Source: Alcaligenes sp. SDU_A2
GTDB taxonomy: Bacteria; Pseudomonadota; Gammaproteobacteria; Burkholderiales; Burkholderiaceae_B
Assembly: GCF_038237375.1 (NCBI RefSeq)
Contig: NZ_CP151273.1
Location: 1,426,001 to 1,490,000, forward strand
Length of the DNA stretch: 64,000 bases
Direction: 5' to 3'
Part shown: piece by piece, positions 26,678-35,208 of the stretch
Numbering within the stretch: the stretch's first letter is position 1
How the letters are laid out: every line of letters begins with the position of its first letter
Program-made: the position numbers and the translations under genes
Notes under the pieces: model-generated
Databases searched by the model: none
The model's input: the letters and a program-made list of their open reading frames with translations, nothing else
What the model was told of the DNA's origin: nothing

Positions 26678-28327
26678 TTACCGAAAAGGATTGCTATTGT
26701 TTGTTCGGGCCGCCCAGGCGGCTTTGATTTCGTCTTCGGGCGGGCTGACCATGATGACGGTGGCGGTGCCGTCCGGGCGACGGTGTACCGTCGCGCTGAC
26801 TCCGCCTTGCTGGTAGCTGGCCACCAGCCCCAGTCCGATCTGCACCAGGGGGGAACTGATGCCTGTATTGCCGATGCGTCGGCCTATGTCGTAGCCTGTT
26901 TTTACGTCATTCAGATCCGGTGCCTGCGGGCCGATCTGGGCCAGCGCCTGATTCAGGGGAATGACCGAACGCGCATCGCCTGTGGTGTCGTAGAACACCC
27001 GCGCCGGCTCCTGTTCCGACGGCAGGGCCGCTACCGCTTGCTCCCAGCCGGCCTTGATCGCCGCCGCCTGATCCGCCTGAGGCAGCGGTTGGCCATCGTC
27101 TTTACTCAAGGATACGGTCACGGGTCGATGCAGATAGCCCAGCAAGGGTGCCCGGTCGAATTGGCGCACCTGCCAGGTGGTCCAGCGCACGGGGATGTAG
27201 GGCGAGGGCGTAAATTCGCCTGGTCCGTCGTTGCTCAGGGTCGCCCACAAGCGGGGCAAAATACCGTGCCACCATTCGGAGGACATAAAGCTGGCGGCTT
27301 GCGGCATATCGGCACCTGTCGCCGCGGCTTGGGCTTTGGAGTATGCATAAAAACTGCCGGGACCGAGGTCCTTGTCGTTTTCCCAAAAAAAGTTCCATAA
27401 GCGCGTAATGTCCAGATCTGTGGTGTTGCGATTGACCGGTCCGCTCTGCTCGAATGCGTAGGGTCGGATACGCGCATCCACCCGGTCCGAGCGCGCTACC
27501 AGTAAGGTCGCAATGCTGTCGGGCATGGGCGGGATAACTTTACCCTCGCGCGGCAGACGCGTATGCCCAGGGGTACGCATCAAGGAACGCGTCATAGAGC
27601 CGTCCAAGCTGACCAGCAAGGCTTCGGGCACGTCGGGATGCGCATCAAAAAACGCAAACACTCGCTCCAGCATCAGCACCCCGTCTTCGGTATTAGCGTC
27701 CTCTTCCCACAACAGCAAATGCACGCCCAGGCTGGCCCCCTGCCGCAAGCTGGCCAGGCCAACAGCCGGTCGGTCCGTATCCAAATGCTTGGGAGGCTCC
27801 CAGATCAGCACCGGTACGGGCCAATGACTGACGGCGTGTTTGGCACCTGTTTTAAAGCTCGCACGCTCCGATAAATCTAGTTCGATAGAGCGACCTCTAT
27901 CACCATTGAAATAATCATCAATGTTTTCTGATAGATACGTCGTGAAGTTATCTGCCTTGGCTTCGATATCCCGCCAGGTCTCGTGATTGGTGGTCGTTCC
28001 TGTTACCACCCCCATCCCACGCACTTCCAATACATAGTCGGCACCGGTCCGTGCCAACATGGTGGGAGAGCCGTTAAAGTTTTTGGGTTCGGTCGGCACG
28101 GATGGGGCGACCTGTGTTGGGGCGGACGGGCTTGATGAACTAAGACCGTGCAGGCCATAGCCCAGCAGGCCGATGGCCACTATTACCAAGGCTCCGTTAC
28201 GTATCTGTGCTCCCATCTGCGTCAGCTCCTCGTGCCTGAATAATTCCGTCCATACCGATACCCCGGTGGCCCAAGTCAGACACGCCAGGATAAAAAAAAG
28301 TACATACAGCCGTAAGCGTGGCCTCAT
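26678..28327 (-). CDS. Tla3-like type VI lipase adaptor (DUF2875)
   Basis: 549 residues. Two hydrophobic segments near the N-terminus (about 7-26 and 44-62) are followed by a long soluble region with the recurring features of DUF2875 proteins: PVPVLIWEPPKHLDTDRPAVGLASLRQGASLG, SFMSSEWWHGILPRLWATL and the C-terminal TVHRRPDGTATVIMVSPPEDEIKAAW. In Pseudomonas aeruginosa the DUF2875 protein Tla3 is the adaptor that loads the lipase Tle3 onto its VgrG. Here its gene overlaps the Tle3-like gene by four bases (ATGA), so the two are translated together. The delivery partner is not in the window. Confidence 0.82.
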   Translation of the reverse strand: MRPRLRLYVLFFILACLTWATGVSVWTELFRHEELTQMGAQIRNGALVIVAIGLLGYGLHGLSSSSPSAPTQVAPSVPTEPKNFNGSPTMLARTGADYVLEVRGMGVVTGTTTNHETWRDIEAKADNFTTYLSENIDDYFNGDRGRSIELDLSERASFKTGAKHAVSHWPVPVLIWEPPKHLDTDRPAVGLASLRQGASLGVHLLLWEEDANTEDGVLMLERVFAFFDAHPDVPEALLVSLDGSMTRSLMRTPGHTRLPREGKVIPPMPDSIATLLVARSDRVDARIRPYAFEQSGPVNRNTTDLDITRLWNFFWENDKDLGPGSFYAYSKAQAAATGADMPQAASFMSSEWWHGILPRLWATLSNDGPGEFTPSPYIPVRWTTWQVRQFDRAPLLGYLHRPVTVSLSKDDGQPLPQADQAAAIKAGWEQAVAALPSEQEPARVFYDTTGDARSVIPLNQALAQIGPQAPDLNDVKTGYDIGRRIGNTGISSPLVQIGLGLVASYQQGGVSATVHRRPDGTATVIMVSPPEDEIKAAWAARTNNSNPFR

Positions 28328-30522
28328 GGCTGGCCGCCCTGTGTAGGAACGCCTGCTTGCGCTTGCAAGGCTTGACCATGCGCCGTCAGTTCGTAATCCA
28401 CCAAGGGCGGTGGCGAAACGGCCACAAGGGTTTCGGCAGGGAAAATACCTTTTTGGTAATACAACACGCAGGCTTCCATTAACGCCCTTGTGTCAGGCGA
28501 CAAGTGCTTAAAACATGGATTTTCACGAAAATCCTTTATGTTTTTTACCCGCCAATCCGCCATTAAATACAGCAAGCTCCGCCAGCCCGCATCATCCATC
28601 GTGATCGCCTGCCCCAAGGCCACATCCATCGCCGTGACCCAGCGGTGATTTTCAGGGCTGCGCAAGATGGCGGAATGGTAGTTATTGCTCTCCAATTCAT
28701 CCGGGTCCTGCGCCAGGCGCACACGTGCTTCGTTAGGCGTTTCCTCCCGCTCGATCATGCCGCCGGTGGGCCGTGGCGTAAAACGCCAGTTGTGCGCCTG
28801 ATCGTCCCGAGCTTTGCCTTCGTTGAAGGCGGTTTTGTACGATGTCAGATCCCAAGGGTAGTCACTGACTCTCTGAACGAACAGCCACTCAAACGAGGCA
28901 TACTGATTGCCCAGCGCCACGTTCTGACCTACCTCGTCCAGCCGCAACTGGCCGGCCACGTCGGCAAGCCCGGGACGCTGCCCGCCGCGCACCACTTCAC
29001 CCCCATGCAGCTCGGGTTCGTGCGGCGGCGTCAAGGCCTCGGCATTGATGTGGCGTTCGCTGTTCTGCTCGAACGAGGTCTGCAAATATGCGGCCTTGAT
29101 ACTTTCAGTCAAGGGGCCCCATATCGTGCCGTCTGTTTCAGGGCCGGGTGTGCGACGTTGATACCGATTACGTGCCTGAATCCGGCCCGGAGTCAGACCA
29201 ACCTGCACGGTATGATCCTGGCCCGCATTGACATCCCAGTCCCAACGCCGCAAACGCGTCCACATCCGTTGGAAAAATCGTCTTTTTTCGAGCACCGACA
29301 TGGCCTCCAACTGCTCGTCCGTTTCATTCTGCACCGTGTCGGGCACCCCAAAAGTGCCGATGCCCTGTATTTTTTTCATGCCGGTGACCGTATCCTCGGG
29401 GCAAAAGTACAGATAGACCTTGCCGCGGTTGTCACGCTCCTTGAAGGTAATCCATTCCTGGCCGCTCTTGTCCAGGCGTTCGCCCTGACTCGCACTCCAG
29501 CGCGGCCCGGAGCGCCCGCAGGACCGTCCCGAGGACAGCATCAGATCGGCCAAGGCGGGCACATCGTGGGGACTAGCGGTAACCGCATTGACAATGCGCA
29601 CCAATGTCTTGAGTTTGCTGCGACCCGTCAGATGACCATCGCCGTCCGTAGCATGCAGGCTGTAGGGCGTATCCACCATGATGATGCAATCGACGCAGCG
29701 CTCGCCCCAACTCTTGAGCAAAGCCTGGGCCAACAAGGTAATGATGCTGCCCTGGCTGTGGCCCATGATGGTGATGGTTTCGTTGTGGGGGCTTTGGCCC
29801 GAGCGCAGTTCCAGCTTGGCCTGGCGAATCGTCTTGATCAGATGCGCCAGGCGAGTAGCAGCCAGCACAAAATAGCGTCGATCGGGGGCCGTGCCGGCAT
29901 ACACGGCCTTGCCGCCCAAGGCGTTGTGCATAGCAAACTTTTCGATACCTCCAAGCAAAAAACCCGGTTCATACATTTGCGGGATGTTGTTGGTGGCATT
30001 GGCAAAGAACCCACCGCCCTTGGCAAAGTTCGCGTCCAGGCGATTGCCATGCACATCCTGATACTGGCCGCGCGTCATCAGCCGGCCATGTTCGTCGGCG
30101 TGCCGGCTGGTAATGACCCCGGGATTATCCAAAGTAGCAATGTCCTGGTTATCCGGCCGCAAGCCCCAGTAGAACGGCAAGACCACGCTGGGGCCTGTTT
30201 TCCCTGGCTCGCGCTGATAAAGATAGGTGTCCGGGTCATCTAAGGCCTCGTCGTCCCGAATACCATCGCCTTGTGTCTGGGTCTGTCTGGCTTGTTCATA
30301 ACGCTTGCCATATAGGCCTGGCTGCATATCCGTACGCCCCAGGCGCTCGTTCAGCCCCTGGCACAGACCCTGTTCGACCGTGCCATAGTTGGCCCCGTTA
30401 TCGTTCACCCCGTGAATGAAGATGACAATGCCCGGCAGGTCTGCCGGGATCTGCACCGGACACAGGCCAGGGCGGTTCGCCATCGTCAAGGCGCTGGCCT
30501 GCGCAATTACGTTATCTGCCAT
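28324..30522 (-). CDS. Tle3-like type VI secretion lipase effector
   Basis: 732 residues. An alpha/beta-hydrolase core has the oxyanion-region motif FIHGVNDNG (35-43) and the nucleophile elbow GHSQGS, Ser256. The following SIITLLAQALL and the later sections (KVYLYFCPEDTVTGMKKIQGIGTFG; ERHINAEALTPPHEPELHGG) match the Tle3 group of antibacterial phospholipases that are injected into the periplasm of rival cells. There is no signal peptide. The start at 30522 has GGGAGAAG upstream. Neither a VgrG or PAAR gene nor a recognisable Tli3 immunity gene is adjacent, which is odd because such a toxin normally needs one. Catalytic Asp and His are not assigned. Confidence 0.82.
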   Translation of the reverse strand: MADNVIAQASALTMANRPGLCPVQIPADLPGIVIFIHGVNDNGANYGTVEQGLCQGLNERLGRTDMQPGLYGKRYEQARQTQTQGDGIRDDEALDDPDTYLYQREPGKTGPSVVLPFYWGLRPDNQDIATLDNPGVITSRHADEHGRLMTRGQYQDVHGNRLDANFAKGGGFFANATNNIPQMYEPGFLLGGIEKFAMHNALGGKAVYAGTAPDRRYFVLAATRLAHLIKTIRQAKLELRSGQSPHNETITIMGHSQGSIITLLAQALLKSWGERCVDCIIMVDTPYSLHATDGDGHLTGRSKLKTLVRIVNAVTASPHDVPALADLMLSSGRSCGRSGPRWSASQGERLDKSGQEWITFKERDNRGKVYLYFCPEDTVTGMKKIQGIGTFGVPDTVQNETDEQLEAMSVLEKRRFFQRMWTRLRRWDWDVNAGQDHTVQVGLTPGRIQARNRYQRRTPGPETDGTIWGPLTESIKAAYLQTSFEQNSERHINAEALTPPHEPELHGGEVVRGGQRPGLADVAGQLRLDEVGQNVALGNQYASFEWLFVQRVSDYPWDLTSYKTAFNEGKARDDQAHNWRFTPRPTGGMIEREETPNEARVRLAQDPDELESNNYHSAILRSPENHRWVTAMDVALGQAITMDDAGWRSLLYLMADWRVKNIKDFRENPCFKHLSPDTRALMEACVLYYQKGIFPAETLVAVSPPPLVDYELTAHGQALQAQAGVPTQGGQP

Positions 30523-31371
30523 GCGGTTTCTTCTCCCGATTTTCTTCTGCAATTCATTGGCTGGCTCCGTGGTACTTCAGCATTCGATGCGGGCCATGGG
30601 CGTGGTGTCGTCCCGCACCAGTGAAGTGCGTCCCGCACCGTCAGTGTGTCGTCCTGTGGGAGCAGCCGGCACGACGCCGATTCATGCGATACGGCGACAG
30701 GAGGCCAAAAAAGGCTGTGTGGGTAAATGATCGATGGCTTTTAAAGAAAGACACGGGTTTTACCTTTCTATCGATGTTGCGTAATGTGACAGCCGGGATG
30801 GTTTTCGATAGAAATGCCAATTTTTTTATACGCGAAAGTAGGGCGACTTTTTGAGTATAAGTGCTGTGGCTTTGTATTGGTAATGAATATTATTTTTGTA
30901 AATGTAAGATTTTGAATGATTGTTGTTATTGGTTCTGATTAGTCTTTTGTTTATATTTAAACGTGCACAATTTATTTCCATTGAAAACACTAATTAAATC
31001 AATGTTTTGTATTTTTTTATTAATGATATTTTTATTTTTTCTTCTATATAATAAACAGCCTTATTATTTATTTTTGGATGGCTGCTTAAAGGCATGATTT
31101 TTTTGCCTGGCCTGTGTGGTCTGCTGTGGTGTGTGCCTGGATGGGCGGCGCTTTAAAAATGGCATATACGCCCGCCCACCCGTAGCGATACGCTGCAGGC
31201 GGTCGGGCGTATTGGATCGGTGGTGTTTCTGTCAAGAAACCTCTAACAAGATTCATGGATAATCCCCCCGTTTTTAGCGGTTGCCGATTTATTAGGGGAT
31301 TACCGTAAAACGCAAGAGGGAACCTGAAGGGAGTTCGGCAGCCGTGCTTGTTGATAGGTCGGTCAGTGTTC
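30523..31371. other. Long AT-rich non-coding region
   Basis: About 850 bases without a credible gene. The part 30841-31080 contains 56 G/C in 240 bases by my count (23%), far below the rest of the window. It should include the promoter of the leftward Tle3-Tla3 pair. Regions like this are targets of H-NS-type silencers. A long hairpin (31166-31212) and an 8-base inverted repeat TAATCCCC/GGGGATTA (31260-31267, 31295-31302) lie near its right end. Confidence 0.6.
31166..31212. repeat. 47-base imperfect hairpin, REP-like
   Basis: Two 22-base arms around the loop ATA. The outer nine bases ATACGCCCG / CGGGCGTAT pair perfectly; over the whole 22, 18 pair and one more is a G-T wobble. No T run follows on either strand, so it is not a standard terminator. 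The GTAG within the left arm and the imperfect palindrome recall REP elements. Confidence 0.6.
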
Positions 31372-32319
31372 TTAGTCTGTGGTTTCGGGGATATCCCAGT
31401 CGACCCGTCTGGCCTCTCCGGTTTGATAGAACTGTTTGACCAGCTTTATATATTCCAGAAAGTGTCTGTTTTCGGTAGCCAGTCGATTCGCCATGTCCCA
31501 ATCGATCGCGTCTTTTTCTCGGGCTGGAATCAAGACTTGGCTTTCTGCCGGACTGTCCGCATCCAGCTTGATCAGGCCAATGCCGTGCGCAGCGAACAGC
31601 ATCCGTAACTCCTTGAGTGTATCCTGGCCTTCGATTTCTGCTGCGACCAGATAGCCGAAGTTGGCCCAAGACGAGTTGGATACGGCTTGGAAAAAACACT
31701 CGCGCACGTTCGAGCGATTGATCAGCAGCTTGACCTCGAATGACCACAGCTTGGTTCGTTTGTCGGAGTATTGATGGACGCAATCCCGTACTTCTTGGTG
31801 CCACTCTGCGCCTAAGTCTTCCATGCCGACCACGTCCGGGTACAGCCAACGATTACCGTTGGGCCCGCGTTTGTTTGATGAGCGTTTCTCGTCGATGCGT
31901 TTTGAGTAAACCCCAAACTCCTCCCACAGATACATGGAAAGTAATGGGTAAAGCGCGTGTTCGCCAAGCCTGGCATCGTCATTCTCTGTCATCGGGATGA
32001 TCGCTGCCCCTTCTGCAGCAGCGACTTCGGCCATGTCGGATTTTTCCGAGTAGTAGTACTTGCGTGGCCGCCCTTCGGTTGTTTTTAGTTGTGGGTTGCG
32101 TTTTTGCAGGCGAGGTCGTTGCGAGCTGATTTCCGCAACCAATTGTTGAATCAAGTCGGCATCGGTATTGAGGTAATCGCCCCGGCTATTGGATCGTTTT
32201 TCTTGGCATTCGGCAGGGTAGGTCTCAAAAATCCATTCGGCGATTTGTCGAGCGGAGAACTTCTGTTCTGGGTGTGAGGCAAGGTAGTTAACAACTGTTT
32301 TGCCCAGATTGAGTGCCAT
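31372..32319 (-). CDS. HTH protein with PD-(D/E)XK-like nuclease domain, unknown function
   Basis: 315 residues. The N-terminal part (about 1-90, KTVVNYLASHPEQKFSARQIAEWIFETYP) looks like a winged helix-turn-helix. The C-terminal part has the sequence pattern of a PD-(D/E)XK nuclease fold: Glu120 in a helix, Pro161-Asp162 (YPDVVG), Glu195-x-Lys197 (WSFEVK) and Gln211 on the next helix (FFQAVSNS). It resembles proteins grouped as COG2958, which have no assigned role. I chose the ATG at 32319 because AGGGGAAA lies just upstream; ten earlier codons in frame look untranslated. Nuclease activity and a defence or repair role are inferences. Confidence 0.7.
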   Translation of the reverse strand: MALNLGKTVVNYLASHPEQKFSARQIAEWIFETYPAECQEKRSNSRGDYLNTDADLIQQLVAEISSQRPRLQKRNPQLKTTEGRPRKYYYSEKSDMAEVAAAEGAAIIPMTENDDARLGEHALYPLLSMYLWEEFGVYSKRIDEKRSSNKRGPNGNRWLYPDVVGMEDLGAEWHQEVRDCVHQYSDKRTKLWSFEVKLLINRSNVRECFFQAVSNSSWANFGYLVAAEIEGQDTLKELRMLFAAHGIGLIKLDADSPAESQVLIPAREKDAIDWDMANRLATENRHFLEYIKLVKQFYQTGEARRVDWDIPETTD

Positions 32320-32597
32320 GAATGTTTCCCCTGTCTGATGTGCTTTCAAGCCGGATGAATGTTGATGGTGTGGACCCGAGTGTTGTTTGAACTGTATTGC
32401 GAAAAATGGTGCCGAATGTTGGCTAGGCAGGCCTTAAAGTGATGTATCTGGCGCTGTCGATACATGTTTGCTTCAGCTTCCGCAGGGTGAATATACCTGA
32501 TAGGCGATGACGGCTAAGTGATGAAGCAGACTGCGACTGAGTGAAGTGCTGTCAGTTTTAAGAATTGTGTTTACTTGGCTATCTTATTAATATAATT

Positions 32598-32621
32598 AGA
32601 TATCAAACTATAAGATATCAA
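32598..32621. promoter_or_regulatory. Repeated AGATATCAA, possible MarR operator
   Basis: Two copies of AGATATCAA start at 32598 and 32613, 15 bases apart, each with the palindrome GATATC at its core. They sit immediately before the marR start, in an AT-rich stretch also containing TATAAT at 32591-32596. MarR proteins commonly block their own promoter this way. The remaining 270 bases up to the neighbouring gene show no gene. Confidence 0.5.
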
Positions 32622-32624
32622 GCA

Positions 32625-33131
32625 ATGACCTCTGAAAAACTGGACACGAAGTATCACGCTTTGCTGGGTGAGGCCCGGCGGCGGGGTGGGGCGGATGTGC
32701 TGGGGATGCAGCTGTGTTTTCAGTTGTTGTCTTTGGCGGGCGGTATCGACAGAGAGTGCGCGGCGCGGCTGGCTCCGCATGGTCTGACGGAAGGGCGGTT
32801 TGTGCTGTTGTTTTTGTTGGATGCGGCGCAGCAGGGTGTGGCTCCGCATGTGCTGGCGCAGCGGGCGGGGGTGACGCGGGCGACGATCACGACTTTGCTC
32901 GATGGTTTGCAGCGCGAGGGGCTGGTGTTGCGGCGGGCGGATGCGCAGGACAGGCGTGCGTTGACGGTGCATTTGACCGCCAAGGGCAAGCGCTTGGCGT
33001 TGTCCTTGGTGGGGGAGCATGCGCAGTGGATAGGGCAGGTGTTCGGGCATTTGTCCGGGCCGGAACGCGAACAGTTGGCGATCTTGCTGGCCAAGGCGGC
33101 GGATCGTTCGACGGCAGACGATAAGGAGTGA
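32625..33131 (+). CDS. MarR-family transcriptional regulator
   Basis: 168 residues. A winged helix-turn-helix (about 55-115: HVLAQRAGVTRATITTLLDGLQREGLVLRRADAQDRRALTVHLTAKG) with dimerising helices on both sides. The start at 32625 leaves a family-typical N-terminus; an open frame beginning 20 codons earlier covers the operator-like repeats. The stop overlaps the region of the next start, so it forms a pair with the DNA alkylation repair-like gene. The ligand is unknown; control of a repair gene hints at electrophile or oxidant sensing. Confidence 0.9.
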   Translation: MTSEKLDTKYHALLGEARRRGGADVLGMQLCFQLLSLAGGIDRECAARLAPHGLTEGRFVLLFLLDAAQQGVAPHVLAQRAGVTRATITTLLDGLQREGLVLRRADAQDRRALTVHLTAKGKRLALSLVGEHAQWIGQVFGHLSGPEREQLAILLAKAADRSTADDKE

Positions 33132-33136
33132 TGGGG

Positions 33137-33925
33137 ATGACGCAGGGACAACGTAAAGGTTATGCGCGGGCGGCGGATATTCCGCCGGATGTGTTGCAGT
33201 CTTTGTCGCGTGGGGAGTCGGCCAGTCTGACGCTGACCGAGTCTTTGGCGCTGGATCAGCGGGTATTGGTTCGGGCTGTGTTTCCGGAGCTGGACGATGT
33301 TCAGCTGGAACCGGTGCAGGCCTTGTGCGAACTGGGCATATTGAAGCGCATGATGGGAATGGGCGCCTGGCTGTGGCAGACGCAGCAACAGCACGCCTGG
33401 GAGCGGTGCCGGGGGCATGGCTCCGATACGGTGCGCGGCTGGGCGTGCTTTATGGTGGGTGCGCAACCGGATTTGAGTCTGGCCCAGCGTTTGAAGCGCC
33501 TGGAGCCATTGGCCGACGATGCGCACTTCGGGGTGCGGGAATGGGCCTGGATGGCGGTGCGTCCGCATCTGGCGGCGGACTTGGAACAGGCAATGGATTT
33601 GCTGGCGTCCTGGACGCAGGCACCGTCGGCGTATCTGCGCCGCTTTGCTTGCGAGGCTTTGCGCCCGCGTGGGGTTTGGTGCGCGCACATTGCGGTCTTG
33701 AAGCGCCAGCCGCAGCTTATGCTGCCGATTCTGTCGGCACTGCGTGCCGACGAAAGCGTGTATGTGCAGGATTCGGTGGCGAACTGGTTGAATGACGCCG
33801 CCAAAGATCAGCCGCAGTGGGTGCGTGAACTGTGCGCGCAGTGGCAGGCCCAGGCACCGGAGTGCGCGGCTACGCAGCGTATCTGTCGCCGCGCGTTGCG
33901 TAGTGTTTCGCCGGTGTCCGCCTAG
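33137..33925 (+). CDS. HEAT-repeat DNA alkylation repair-like protein
   Basis: 262 residues, alpha-helical, made of HEAT-like repeats as in the AlkC/AlkD group (COG4335 type). The conserved segments are HFGVREWAWMAVRPHL, SAYLRRFACEALRPRGVWC and DESVYVQDSVANWLNDAAKDQP. Such proteins bind alkylated DNA and, in AlkD, excise the base without flipping it out. Three possible starts lie within nine bases; the ATG at 33137 is the correct distance (8 bases) from AAGGAG. It is translationally linked to marR. It overlaps the convergent phosphoesterase gene by four bases. Confidence 0.82.
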   Translation: MTQGQRKGYARAADIPPDVLQSLSRGESASLTLTESLALDQRVLVRAVFPELDDVQLEPVQALCELGILKRMMGMGAWLWQTQQQHAWERCRGHGSDTVRGWACFMVGAQPDLSLAQRLKRLEPLADDAHFGVREWAWMAVRPHLAADLEQAMDLLASWTQAPSAYLRRFACEALRPRGVWCAHIAVLKRQPQLMLPILSALRADESVYVQDSVANWLNDAAKDQPQWVRELCAQWQAQAPECAATQRICRRALRSVSPVSA

Positions 33926-35049
33926 GGGGCGCGGCGCAGGGTGATCAGGGTGATGTCCGAAGGGCGACCGACGCGCAGCGGAAACCCTGGCCATAATCCA
34001 GCGCCATTGCTGACATACAACTGCATATCGCCGACCTCGTACAAGCCGGAGACATAGCCGCCGTTGGCCAGGGCGACGATTTTGTGCATGCCCAGGATTT
34101 GGCCGCCATGTGTGTGGCCCGACAATTGCAGGTGGGCACCGGCGGTGGCGTTCAAGGGCGCATTGGCGGGGCGGTGGCTAAGCAAGACAGTCAGCATGCC
34201 AGCGGGAATGCCGGCCAGGGCAGCGCGGGTGTCCGGGCGTGGTTGTCCGTGCTGGACAGCGGTGGCATCGGTAATGCCTGCCAGGGCGAAGGCGGCGTCG
34301 TTGCGCGTAATGAGGGTGTGCTCATTGCGCAGCAGTCGCAGACCTAGCGCATCAAAGTGCTCCATCCACTGTACGTAGTTGGCGTAATACTCGTGATTGC
34401 CTGCGACAACAAAGACGCCGTGCGGGGCGCTCAGATCTTGTAGTGGGGCAACATCGTTGCGGCGTGCAGCAACGCTGCCGTCTACCAAGTCGCCGGTAAT
34501 CACGATCAGGTCGGCCGACAGCGCATTGGTTTTGTCCACAACGGCGCGCATCCAGTCCTGTTGCAGCAAGCGGCTGGCGTGCAGATCGGTCAGTTGCGCC
34601 ATCCTGAATCCGTCCAGTTCGGCGGGCAGATTGGGCAGTGCGATCTCTATGGTCTTGACCCCGGGTACGCGCACGGCCTGCCAGACGCCCAGGGCCGCGA
34701 TGACCATGACGGCGACGCCGATTGTGGCCCGTGGACGGGACGCGCGCAGCAGTTTCTGGCCGCTTGGGCGGTGCAAGGCCCAGGTCAGCAGTCCAACTAT
34801 ATCCAGGATCAGCAACAGGCAAGCCGCCATCAAAAGAGTGCCAAAGCCCCAGCCCAGCAGCATGATCAGTTCGCCGGGAATCTCGGGCGATGCGCGTGTG
34901 CCCCAATAGGTGGCAACGATGCGATGGTGCAGAGCCGTGGCAAAGACCAGGAGGGTCAACAGCCATTTGAGCCAGGGGCGCAAAGGCAGTGGACGTATCA
35001 GGCGCAGAGTCACATACAAGGCCAGCAATAGGGCGACAGCTTGAAACAC
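33922..35049 (-). CDS. Membrane-anchored metallophosphoesterase (YkuE-like)
   Basis: 375 residues. Four hydrophobic spans in the first 135 residues are followed by a calcineurin-like catalytic domain with every metal-binding block: LTDLHASRLL, ITGDLVDG, VAGNHEYY, LLSHRP and LSGHTHGGQ. The catalytic domain should face the periplasm. Related enzymes include YkuE/YaeI-type phosphodiesterases, some of which act on UDP-diacylglucosamine or phospholipids. The substrate here is not known. Confidence 0.9.
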   Translation of the reverse strand: MFQAVALLLALYVTLRLIRPLPLRPWLKWLLTLLVFATALHHRIVATYWGTRASPEIPGELIMLLGWGFGTLLMAACLLLILDIVGLLTWALHRPSGQKLLRASRPRATIGVAVMVIAALGVWQAVRVPGVKTIEIALPNLPAELDGFRMAQLTDLHASRLLQQDWMRAVVDKTNALSADLIVITGDLVDGSVAARRNDVAPLQDLSAPHGVFVVAGNHEYYANYVQWMEHFDALGLRLLRNEHTLITRNDAAFALAGITDATAVQHGQPRPDTRAALAGIPAGMLTVLLSHRPANAPLNATAGAHLQLSGHTHGGQILGMHKIVALANGGYVSGLYEVGDMQLYVSNGAGLWPGFPLRVGRPSDITLITLRRAP

Positions 35050-35208
35050 GAGGCGAATCCAGGAATATATAACCGGAATGTATCCGCAGACAGGGACGGG
35101 ACGAGGGAGCAGTATAAAGGCTGCGTCTGTTCTTTTTTGTTGTTCCTGCGGTAACGAGATGGTTCAGCGCGCAGGGCGGGGGAACCATCTGTGTGTCCGG
35201 TGTGGGCG

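Noticed and set aside
21300-26680. A second copy of the ssrA 3' end that would mark attR of an integrated element
   Set aside because: I looked for the CGACTCCACCA end beyond the NAD block up to about 31.4 kb and saw none, nor an integrase gene. The island idea rests on content, not on att sites.
28645-30243. 532-codon plus-strand open frame opposite the lipase gene
   Set aside because: It is the reverse shadow of the Tle3-like gene, which has recognisable motifs and a good ribosome site; this frame has neither.
31260-31302. Inverted repeat TAATCCCC / GGGGATTA as a mobile-element end
   Set aside because: The arms are only 8 bases, and no transposase gene or target duplication was found near it.
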